From NCBI RefSeq assembly GCF_001425575.1, contig NZ_LMRD01000003.1, positions 1-64,000 of the forward strand: DNA of 64,000 nucleotides. Direction: 5' to 3'. A model generated the notes under the pieces. The model saw only the letters and a list, made by a program, of their open reading frames with translations. It did not search any database and was not told the origin of the DNA. A program made the position numbers and the translations under genes. How positions within the stretch are numbered: position 1 is the stretch's first letter; each line of letters starts with the position of its first letter. Of this stretch, positions 17,643 to 24,520 are shown in pieces. This stretch comes from Aurantimonas sp. Leaf443. GTDB taxonomy: Bacteria > Pseudomonadota > Alphaproteobacteria > Rhizobiales > Rhizobiaceae.

Positions 17643-18029
17643 CTACCCGACCGGCGCCGTCCCGCGCGCCGACGCCTCGTCCATGTCGATCGACGCCGCC
17701 ACGGCCTCGGGATGGCGGTGGATCGTCCACAGGAGCGTCCGGGCCGCCGCGTTCGGCCGGGATTTTCCCTGTTCCCAGTTGCGCAGGCTCGCCTCTTCGA
17801 GGCCGAAGCGCAAGGCGAACTGCATCTGCGACAGGCCGAGCGCCTCGCGCACGAGCCGCGGCGAGATGGCCGCCGGCCCATGCCGGACGGCGTCGATGCC
17901 GAATGCTTCGAGCTCCGTCCTCAGCCGGTCGAAGCTTTCGACCCGGGGCAGCTCGACATAGGCTTCCCCCCGGTCGAAAAGGTCCGTCATCACCGCGTGG
18001 GCTACCTTCAGCGGCAGATGCCTTCGCAC
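17643..18029 (-). CDS. XRE-type helix-turn-helix protein with N-terminal L7/L12-like segment
   Basis: The frame also opens at ATG 18179, but that would overlap the upstream gene by 125 bases, so GTG 18029 is preferred; the true start is uncertain. From there the protein has about 128 residues. LPLKVAHAVMTDLFDRGEAYVELPRVES resembles the small alpha-beta segment found ahead of the HTH in such proteins. The HTH follows (LGLSQMQFALRFGLEEASLRNWEQGKSRPN), ending with TLLWTIHRHPE. It fits an antitoxin or autorepressor of the module with the preceding gene. Confidence 0.6.
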   Translation of the reverse strand: MRRHLPLKVAHAVMTDLFDRGEAYVELPRVESFDRLRTELEAFGIDAVRHGPAAISPRLVREALGLSQMQFALRFGLEEASLRNWEQGKSRPNAAARTLLWTIHRHPEAVAASIDMDEASARGTAPVG

Positions 18030-18054
18030 CAGGACGCGCGCGGCCGCCGGGGTT

Positions 18055-18405
18055 TCAAGCGTCGTCCCCGGGCGACGGGCGAGGCGCAGACGTTCTGCGG
18101 AGCCTTCGGGGACGGGGCTGTCGTCCAGGATTCGCACCCGTGGTCCGAACTGCGCCAACAACGAGGATCTCGTCGACATCCAGCTTCTCCATCACGGCCC
18201 TCGCAAGGCCGGCGAGCGCGGCCGCGCCCCATGTCCTCGCGGGATCGCCGCCGATATGCAGGCCGAACAGGGCGAGCGATCGTCCCGAAATCTCGACGCG
18301 CGTCATGACGTCCAGCGATCCGGCGGGGGTGCGGATCGTGAGGGTGAAGATCGGATCCTCGCTCAGCGACCCGTCCACCAAGATCTCGATCTCGTCGGCT
18401 CTCAA
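18055..18405 (-). CDS. Small conserved protein paired with an HTH gene, unknown function
   Basis: About 116 residues are read from a TTG at 18405; there is no in-frame ATG or GTG close to the promoter. Visible motifs are RADEIEILVDGSLSED, FTLTIRTPAGSLDVMTRVEI, MEKLDVDEILVVGAV and RTTGANPGR, followed by a basic tail. I do not recognise a named family. Its stop is 25 bases before the proposed start of the HTH gene, an arrangement typical of toxin-antitoxin or autoregulated pairs. A strong promoter-like sequence lies directly upstream. Confidence 0.5.
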   Translation of the reverse strand: MRADEIEILVDGSLSEDPIFTLTIRTPAGSLDVMTRVEISGRSLALFGLHIGGDPARTWGAAALAGLARAVMEKLDVDEILVVGAVRTTGANPGRQPRPRRLRRTSAPRPSPGDDA

Positions 18406-18432
18406 GACCTGTAGCCCATACGCAATCTGCCT

Positions 18433-18462
18433 ATAGGATGGGACAATGCGCCCTGCTGTCAA
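18433..18462 (-). promoter_or_regulatory. Candidate sigma-70 promoter for the two-gene HTH module
   Basis: On the minus strand, TTGACA (18462-18457) is a perfect -35 box. After 18 bases comes TCCTAT (18438-18433), a moderate -10 box. The predicted start gives a leader of about 20 bases before the TTG codon, which supports that start. Confidence 0.5.
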
Positions 18463-18533
18463 GCGAGACTGCCGGCGTGGCTTTCGGGTGCGGCGCAGCC
18501 CGGGGGAACCGGGCGAAACCAGACGGAGCGAGC

Positions 18534-19340
18534 CTAGTCCGGCCGCCGCGCGCGGATGGCGTAGCGGTGCTGGAGCCGGCGGGCGAGGCCCTTGAAGAGG
18601 GGCATGGCGCGCGCCTGCGCGCGGTGGATGGGCGCGAGGCGGCGGTCGATGGCGATGTCGCGGAAGCCGGCGGTCCGGAGGAGCGCGGCGACGGCCGGGG
18701 CTCTGGCGCCGTCGCGGAAATGCACGCGCGAGAGGATGGCGCGGTGGCGGGCGGCGAGGTCGGGCGCGAGGGCGGGCGCCTGCGCGCCGGCAAGGCCGCG
18801 GCGGGCGGCGAAGGCCTCGAGGCGGGCGAGGAGCCGCTCGGGCGCGGAGACGGTCACGAAGTCGCCGTCGACCACGAGCAGCGTGCCGCCGGGCTTGAGG
18901 ACGCGCCGCCATTCGGCGAAGGCGGCGGCCGGGTCCACCAGCGTCCAGACGAGATGGCGCGTCACGACCACGTCGAAGCTGCCCTGGTCCTCCATCGTGC
19001 GCTCGGCGTCGGCGAGGCGGAAGGCGATGTTGCGCCCGCGCGCGCGCGCCTTGGCGCGGGCGCGCTCCAGCATGGCGGGCGAGACGTCGAGCCCGGTGAC
19101 GGCGAAGCCGAGATCGTCCAGAAGGTGGGAGACGACGCCCGTGCCGCTCGCCAGATCGAGCGCCCGGCGCCCCTCTCCGGGGCCCAGATGCCGGCGCAGC
19201 AGCGCGTGCCAGGCCGCGCGCTCCTGCTCGGAGAAGATCTCGTGGCCGACCGAGTCGTCGAAACTCGCCGCGCGCTCCGACCAGAAGGCCTCGATCTCCT
19301 CGCGCAGGCCGTAATTGCTGCCCTCTCGCGCCTCGTCCAT
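18534..19340 (-). CDS. Class I SAM-dependent methyltransferase
   Basis: The protein has 268 residues. Motif I is ALDLASGTGVVSHLL, followed by VTGLDVSPAMLERARAKA and the post-I acidic FRLADAE. Motif IV is FDVVVTRHLVWTL, and WRRVLKPGGTLLVVDGD follows. The N-terminus (REEIEAFWSERAASFDDSVGH) is typical of Methyltransf_11 enzymes linked to metal-uptake loci. The substrate is not known. It is divergent from the iron-type ABC importer and shares a regulatory dyad with it, so siderophore or metal-complex modification is a reasonable but unproven idea. Confidence 0.8.
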   Translation of the reverse strand: MDEAREGSNYGLREEIEAFWSERAASFDDSVGHEIFSEQERAAWHALLRRHLGPGEGRRALDLASGTGVVSHLLDDLGFAVTGLDVSPAMLERARAKARARGRNIAFRLADAERTMEDQGSFDVVVTRHLVWTLVDPAAAFAEWRRVLKPGGTLLVVDGDFVTVSAPERLLARLEAFAARRGLAGAQAPALAPDLAARHRAILSRVHFRDGARAPAVAALLRTAGFRDIAIDRRLAPIHRAQARAMPLFKGLARRLQHRYAIRARRPD

Positions 19341-19368
19341 CCCGCGTCCCCGATTCCAGCTTCGAGCG

Positions 19369-19385
19369 CTTCTAAAAGATAGAAG
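19369..19385. promoter_or_regulatory. Operator-like dyad CTTCTA-N5-TAGAAG in a divergent promoter region
   Basis: Perfect 6-base arms flank AAAGA. The site lies 29 bases before the methyltransferase start and 61 before the ABC importer gene, next to TTGACT (plus) and TTGACA (minus) -35-like boxes. The TTCTAAA-like half resembles Irr iron-control elements of Hyphomicrobiales, but the fit is only partial. Confidence 0.45.
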
Positions 19386-19445
19386 TTGACTGTCAAGCTC
19401 ACCTATCCGTAGAAGGCCGGCACCTTCCACATCAGGGGTTCGACC

Positions 19446-20579
19446 ATGACGGTCCTTCGCCGGGCGGCCGCGGCCGCGCTTGCACTGCTTGTCCTCTCGA
19501 CGGGCGCCGCCCTCGCCGAAAAGACCGAGATCACCGACGTCGCCGGGCGAAAGGTCGAGGTCGAGACGCCGGTGCGGCGCGTGATCCTGGGCGAGGGGCG
19601 GCAGATCTACTTCGTGGCCGCCCTCGACCGCGAGGCGCCCTTCTCGCGCATCGTGGGCTGGCGCGACGACCTGCCCAAGGCCGATCCCGAGAGCTACGAG
19701 GCCTATCGCGCGCTCTACCCCGCCATCGCCGACCTGCCGACCTTCGGCGGCATGAAGGACGGCTCCTTCGACGTCGAGCAGGCCGTGTCGCTGAAGCCCG
19801 ACGTCATCGTCATGAACATCGACGCCAAGACCGCCACCGAGGAGGCGGGCTATATCGAGACGCTGCAGAAGGTCGGCATCCCGCTCGTCTATGTCGACTT
19901 CCGCGAGAAGCCGATGCTCAACACCGAGCCCTCGATGCGCATCATCGGCACGCTCTTCGGCAAGGAGCGGAAGGCCGAGGAGTTCATCGCCTTCCGGCAG
20001 AAGAGCATCGCCGCCGTCACCGACGTGCTGGCGGCGAAGAACCCGCCCCGCCCGCTCGTCTTCATGGAGCGCGCCGGCGGCTATTCCGACGATTGCTGCA
20101 TGTCCTTCGGCGACGAGAATTTCGGCCGGATGGTGGAGATCGCCGGCGGCACGAACATGGCCAAGGCCATGATCCCCGGCACGTTCGGCAGCGTGAATCC
20201 CGAGCAGATCATCGCCTCCGATCCCGATCAGGTGATCGTCACCGGCGGCAACTGGGAGGGCTACGTGCCGGGCGGCGACTGGGTCGGCGTCGGCTACGGG
20301 GCGAACGAGGCCGAGGCGCGCCGCAAGCTGGAGGCCCTCACCAAGCGTCCCGCCTTCACCGGCATCAAGGCGGTGAAGACCGGCGAGGTTCACGCGATCT
20401 GGCACCAGTTCTACAACAACCCCTACCAGTTCGTGGCGATCCAGGAGATCGCCAAGTGGCTGCATCCGGACCTCTTCGCCGATCTCGATCCCGAGGCGAC
20501 CTTCCGCGAGCTGCACGAGCGCTTCCTGCCGCTGCCCTACAAGCCCGGCTACTTCGTCTCGCTGACGGACGCCCGATGA
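19446..20579 (+). CDS. Iron-complex-type ABC transporter substrate-binding protein (FecB/BtuF fold)
   Basis: The protein has 377 residues with a Sec signal peptide (cleavage after ALA, about residue 24). The periplasmic-binding type III fold shows as EITDVAGRKVEVETPVRRVI, then VSLKPDVIVMNID and EIAGGTNMAK. An unusual adjacent cysteine pair (SDDCCMSFGDENFGRM) sits in the second lobe. It should bind a ferric siderophore, heme-like or other metal complex for the permease and ATPase that follow. AGGGG precedes the ATG by 7 bases. No TonB-dependent receptor gene is seen nearby. Confidence 0.85.
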   Translation: MTVLRRAAAAALALLVLSTGAALAEKTEITDVAGRKVEVETPVRRVILGEGRQIYFVAALDREAPFSRIVGWRDDLPKADPESYEAYRALYPAIADLPTFGGMKDGSFDVEQAVSLKPDVIVMNIDAKTATEEAGYIETLQKVGIPLVYVDFREKPMLNTEPSMRIIGTLFGKERKAEEFIAFRQKSIAAVTDVLAAKNPPRPLVFMERAGGYSDDCCMSFGDENFGRMVEIAGGTNMAKAMIPGTFGSVNPEQIIASDPDQVIVTGGNWEGYVPGGDWVGVGYGANEAEARRKLEALTKRPAFTGIKAVKTGEVHAIWHQFYNNPYQFVAIQEIAKWLHPDLFADLDPEATFRELHERFLPLPYKPGYFVSLTDAR

Positions 20580-21664
20580 GCGCGCTGGCCGCCGGCCCGG
20601 CGGCCCCGAAGGCAGGTCAGGCCCCGGCGGCCGGGCGCGAGCGCTACCGCGCGCTGACGCTGCGGCGCCTCGTGCTTCTGGCCGCCCTTCTCGTCGCGCT
20701 CTTCGCCAGCGTCTGCGTGGACATGGCGCTGGGTCCCGCGAACTATACGGTGGCCGAGATCCTGCGCACGCTGTTCGACGGCGCGAGCGTCGGCGACCAG
20801 ATGCGCGTCGTCGTCTGGGACATCCGCATGCCCATCGCGCTGATGGCCGTGACGGTCGGCGCCTCGCTGTCGCTGGCGGGCGCGCAGATGCAGACGATCC
20901 TCGCCAATCCCCTGGCCAGTCCCTTCACGCTCGGCATCTCCGCCGCCGCCTCCTTCGGCGCGGCGCTGGCGCTCGTCGGCGGCACGGCGCTGTTCCCGGT
21001 GGCGCTGCAATACATGGTGCCGATCAACGCCTTCCTGATGGCGATGGTGGCGGCCCTCTTCATCCATTTCGCCTCCACCATGCGCGGCGTCACGGTGGAG
21101 ACGATCGTGCTCCTGGGCATCGCCCTCGTCTTCACCTTCAACGCGCTCCTCTCGCTGCTGGAATATCTCGCCTCCGAGCAGGCGCTGGCCGCCGTCGTGT
21201 TCTGGACCATGGGAAGCCTCACCAAGGCCACCTGGCCGAAAGTGGCGATCACGGCCGTCGTGCTCGTCCTCGCCGTGCCGCTCTTCGCGCGCCAGGCCTG
21301 GGCGCTGACGGCGCTGCGCCTCGGCGAGGACAAGGCGGCGAGCTTCGGCGTGAACGTCTCGCGCCTGCGCCTGCAGACCATGCTGACGGTGAGCCTCCTG
21401 GCCGCCATTCCCGTCTCCTTCGTCGGCACGATCGGCTTCGTCGGCCTCGTCGGCCCCCATATCGCGCGCATGCTCGTGGGCGAGGACCAGCGCTTCTTCC
21501 TGCCGGCCTCGCTCCTGTGCGGCGCGCTCCTCCTCTCGGTGACCTCGGTCGTCTCCAAGACGCTCCTGCCCGGCGCGATCCTGCCGATCGGCGTCATCAC
21601 CGCGCTCGTCGGCGTGCCCTTCTTCTTCGTGCTCATCTTCACCAGCCGGAGGCGCGCATGGTAG
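20576..21664 (+). CDS. Iron-complex-type ABC transporter permease (FecCD family)
   Basis: The protein has 362 residues and about nine to ten membrane helices. The family motif is SLSLAGAQMQTILANPLASPFTLGISAAASFGAAL. Near the C-terminus, GTIGFVGLVGPHIARMLVGEDQRF is the conserved coupling region. It overlaps the binding-protein gene by 4 bases (ATGA) and the ATPase gene by 7, so the three are tightly coupled. Confidence 0.9.
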   Translation: MSALAAGPAAPKAGQAPAAGRERYRALTLRRLVLLAALLVALFASVCVDMALGPANYTVAEILRTLFDGASVGDQMRVVVWDIRMPIALMAVTVGASLSLAGAQMQTILANPLASPFTLGISAAASFGAALALVGGTALFPVALQYMVPINAFLMAMVAALFIHFASTMRGVTVETIVLLGIALVFTFNALLSLLEYLASEQALAAVVFWTMGSLTKATWPKVAITAVVLVLAVPLFARQAWALTALRLGEDKAASFGVNVSRLRLQTMLTVSLLAAIPVSFVGTIGFVGLVGPHIARMLVGEDQRFFLPASLLCGALLLSVTSVVSKTLLPGAILPIGVITALVGVPFFFVLIFTSRRRAW

Positions 21665-22410
21665 CCCTCGCGCTGTCGGGCGTCGGCGCGTGCTACGGCC
21701 GCACGACCATCCTTCGGGACGTCTCGACCGGGCGCCTGCCCGGCGGCACGCTGACCGCCGTCATCGGCCCGAACGCGGCCGGCAAGTCCACCCTGTTCAA
21801 GCGCGTCGCGGGCCTGGCGAAGGGGCCGGGCACGGTGGAGCTGACGGGCGGGGCCGAGGGCGCGGTGCGCTACATGCCGCAGGACACGGGCGCCAACGCC
21901 GTCCTCAGCGTCTACGAGTCGGTGCTCCTGGCCGCCAAGCAGGGGTCGGGCTGGCGCGTGGCGGCGGGCGAACTGGCGGAGATCGACGCGATCCTCAGGG
22001 CGCTCCAGATCGAGGCGCTCGCCTTCCGCAGCCTCGGCGAGCTCTCCGGCGGCCAGCGCCAGCTCGTCTCCATCGCGCAGGCCCTGGTGCGCCGGCCGCG
22101 CGTCCTCCTGATGGACGAGCCGACCTCGGCGCTCGACCTCTACCGCCAGATCGAGGTCCTCGCCTTCATGCGGCGCCGGGCGGAGGAGGCGGACATGGCC
22201 GTCTTGATCGCGCTGCACGACCTCAACCACGCCCTGCGCTACTGCCAGCACACGATCGTCATCGCCGACGGGCGCATGGTCGCGGGGGGCCCGAGCGAGG
22301 CCGTCATCACCCCCGCCATGCTGCGCGCCGTCTACCGGGTGGAAGCCCGCGTCGAGACCTGCTCGCAGGGACGCCCGGTCCTCATCGTCGACGGCACCGC
22401 CGCCTCCTGA
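21658..22410 (+). CDS. Iron-complex-type ABC transporter ATP-binding protein (FecE family)
   Basis: The protein has 250 residues. Walker A is GPNAAGKSTL, the signature LSGGQRQLVSIAQAL, Walker B VLLMDEPTSALDL, and the switch His is in IALHDLNHALRYC. It provides energy for the preceding permease. It starts inside the end of the permease gene and is the last gene of the transporter operon. Confidence 0.9.
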   Translation: MVALALSGVGACYGRTTILRDVSTGRLPGGTLTAVIGPNAAGKSTLFKRVAGLAKGPGTVELTGGAEGAVRYMPQDTGANAVLSVYESVLLAAKQGSGWRVAAGELAEIDAILRALQIEALAFRSLGELSGGQRQLVSIAQALVRRPRVLLMDEPTSALDLYRQIEVLAFMRRRAEEADMAVLIALHDLNHALRYCQHTIVIADGRMVAGGPSEAVITPAMLRAVYRVEARVETCSQGRPVLIVDGTAAS

Positions 22411-22509
22411 GGGGCGGCCGCGCAGACCCGCGCACCGCCTGCCCGCAATCCTCGCTCGACCTTCGGCCACCGTATTCGGAGAAGGGGGTGACGATGGTCC
22501 CCATGCGAA

Positions 22510-22530
22510 AGGGCGCAACGCCCCTTCGGC
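22510..22530. repeat. Hairpin between convergent genes, possible weak terminator
   Basis: GAAAGGGCG and CGCCCCTTC can pair with one mismatch over a short CAA loop. It stands between the convergent transporter ATPase and reductase genes. It has no T-run, so termination is uncertain. Confidence 0.3.
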
Positions 22531-22567
22531 AAACGGCGTCCCTCGCATCCGGTTCGGCGCCCTCGCC

Positions 22568-23629
22568 TCACGGGATCAGCCGGTCGGCGCGCAGCGTCTC
22601 GAAGAGGTCGAAGAAGGCCTCGTCCGTCGCCTGGTAGCGCGTGAAGCCGAGGCCGCGGCTGCGGCTCATGTCGGTGACGACCTCGATCGGGCGCCCGAGA
22701 TCGGCATCGGTGTGCCAGGGCGAGGCGAGGCGCGACAGGTCGGGCTCGGCAAGGCCCGCGCGCTCGGCGATCTGCCGCCAGACCGGCGCATCGTCCCGCA
22801 TCTGATCCTCCAGCGGGCGCAGCGTGCCGTCGAAGGGCGCGGGCTCGAGGCCGAACCAGCCGGCGATCCGGCCCCACATCCAGCTCCAGCGGAAGACGTC
22901 GCCGTTCACCACGTTGAAGGCCGTGTCGGCGGCGGCCGGCGTCGTGGCGGCCCACAGGAGATGATGGGCGAGCTGGCGCGCGTCGGTCATGTCGGTCAGC
23001 CCGTTCCACTGCACGGCCGAGCCGGGGAAGCGGAAGGGCCGGCCGGTCTCGCGGCACAGGCTCGCATAGACGGCGAGCGTCGTGCCCATGTTCATGGCGT
23101 TGCCCACCGCCTTGCCGATCACCGTGTGCGGCCGGTGGACGCTCCAGGCGAAGCCGTCGCGCGCGGCGGCGGCGAAGAGCTCGTCCTCCTGCGCGTAGTA
23201 GAAGTTCTCGACGTCGAGCCGCCCTTGCGTCTCGCGGAAGGGCGTCTGCGGCAGGGTGCCCTTTCCATAGGCCTCGAAGGGACCGAGATAGTGCTTGAGC
23301 CCGGTCACCAGCGCCACGTGGCGCACCGAGCCGGCGGCGCGCAGCCCGTCCAGGAGATTGCGCACCATGGCCGCGTTGACGCGGATGTTCTCCGCCTCGC
23401 TCGCCTGACGCAGCCAGGTCGTGACGAAGACCGCCTCCGGCTTCAGCCCCAAGAGCGCGGCGGCGGTGGCGCCCGCGTCCTGAAGGTCCGCCGCCACGGG
23501 CACGACGCCCGCCTGCTCGCGCGGCCGCCGCGACAGGCCGTGCACCGTCCAGCCCTCCTTGTGGAGAAGGGCGGCGGTCGCGCCGCCCACGATCCCGCTT
23601 GCGCCCACCACGAGTGCGGTTCTGTCCAT
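22568..23629 (-). CDS. NAD-dependent epimerase/reductase of the PRISE (progesterone 5-beta-reductase-like) family
   Basis: The protein has 353 residues. The nucleotide-binding motif is ALVVGASGIVGGATAALL. The family-diagnostic stretches are VTGLKHYLGPFEAYGKG and NFYYAQEDELF, with the Lys and Tyr that take part in catalysis, and SVHRPHTVIGKAVGNAMNMG follows. PRISE enzymes reduce enones with NADPH. Bacterial members have mostly unknown substrates. The gene stands alone and converges with the iron transporter. Confidence 0.85.
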   Translation of the reverse strand: MDRTALVVGASGIVGGATAALLHKEGWTVHGLSRRPREQAGVVPVAADLQDAGATAAALLGLKPEAVFVTTWLRQASEAENIRVNAAMVRNLLDGLRAAGSVRHVALVTGLKHYLGPFEAYGKGTLPQTPFRETQGRLDVENFYYAQEDELFAAAARDGFAWSVHRPHTVIGKAVGNAMNMGTTLAVYASLCRETGRPFRFPGSAVQWNGLTDMTDARQLAHHLLWAATTPAAADTAFNVVNGDVFRWSWMWGRIAGWFGLEPAPFDGTLRPLEDQMRDDAPVWRQIAERAGLAEPDLSRLASPWHTDADLGRPIEVVTDMSRSRGLGFTRYQATDEAFFDLFETLRADRLIP

Positions 23630-23938
23630 CGTCCTGCTCCTTGTCTTCGAGGGGCGGGAACTAGGTCCGGCCCGCCCGGCTGGAAGGCAAGGCAGCCTTG
23701 CAGAACCGGCAGGGCACCGTTCGGGGGATACGGCGGGCCATGGGCGGGCGGGCGCCGCCTCGGTTCCGATACGGCTTTCGCGCGGCGGCGGCGGCCATCG
23801 CCGCCTGCCTCGACGCCCGTGACTGACGCCCTTGCGGACCGACCGGGGTCGAGGCGCGCCCGGCCATCGCGACCTGACGGCGCGACGCTCGCCGCCTCAC
23901 CGCCGCTCGCCCTCCGCCGCGCCGCCGAGCGAGCCGGC
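23630..23938. other. Intergenic stretch, nothing recognised
   Basis: About 300 bases upstream of the PRISE gene contain no supported frame, RNA gene or repeat. The promoter of the minus-strand PRISE gene should lie near 23640-23700, but no convincing boxes were seen. Confidence 0.4.
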
Positions 23939-24370
23939 CTAGAAATGCTCGCCGATGCGGAACGGGCCGATCCGCGTGCCGGCGGAGACGAGATAGGCGG
24001 TGGACCAGCCGATGAGGAGGAACCCGTCGATCCCCTCGAGCGCGGCCAGAAGCCGCCACTGCGCATGCGGCACCACGTCGCCGAAGCCGACGGTCGCGAA
24101 GGTCGTGGTGGAGAAGTAGAGCGCCGCCTCGCCGCCCGGCACCACGCCGAGGAGGAGATAGGCCCCGGCCCAGAACCAGATCTCGACCGAGAGGATCGCG
24201 AAGATCCCGAGGACGACCGACATCATCGCCAGCACCGGCCCGACGCGCGCATGGGCCCGCCAGAGCGGCATCAGCCGCGCGGTGAGGTCGGTGACCGCCA
24301 TCAGGCCGAGCGTGTGCAGGCAGACCGTCGCGGCGATGAGGACGGTCCCGATGGCGAGATCCTGAACCAT
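23939..24370 (-). CDS. Small potassium-channel-family membrane protein
   Basis: The protein has 143 residues. The pore loop carries STTTFATVGFGDVVP, which contains the K+ selectivity filter TVGFGD. About three to four hydrophobic helices surround it (LAIGTVLIAATVCLHTLGL, VLAMMSVVLGIFAILSVEI, FWAGAYLLLGVV, GIDGFLLIGWSTAYLV). It probably forms a tetrameric cation channel in the inner membrane. No RCK domain is present. Of two close ATGs, the one at 24370 has GAGG at a proper distance. It is divergent from the metal ATPase. Confidence 0.8.
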   Translation of the reverse strand: MVQDLAIGTVLIAATVCLHTLGLMAVTDLTARLMPLWRAHARVGPVLAMMSVVLGIFAILSVEIWFWAGAYLLLGVVPGGEAALYFSTTTFATVGFGDVVPHAQWRLLAALEGIDGFLLIGWSTAYLVSAGTRIGPFRIGEHF

Positions 24371-24520
24371 GGCGCGCATCCTCAAGGTGAGCCCGGCCCG
24401 GACAGGCCCGGCCCATCCCTGCCACGCGCGCCCCGGCGCGGCCTTGACCGCGATCAATGCCGGCGCGTCGGCCGCATGCGCAGGATCGGGCCGATCCCGT
24501 CGATGGAAGGCCGCTCGCCC

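Noticed and set aside
18030-18179. ATG at 18179 as start of the HTH gene
   Set aside because: It would overlap the preceding gene by 125 bases, and the extra residues have no family similarity.
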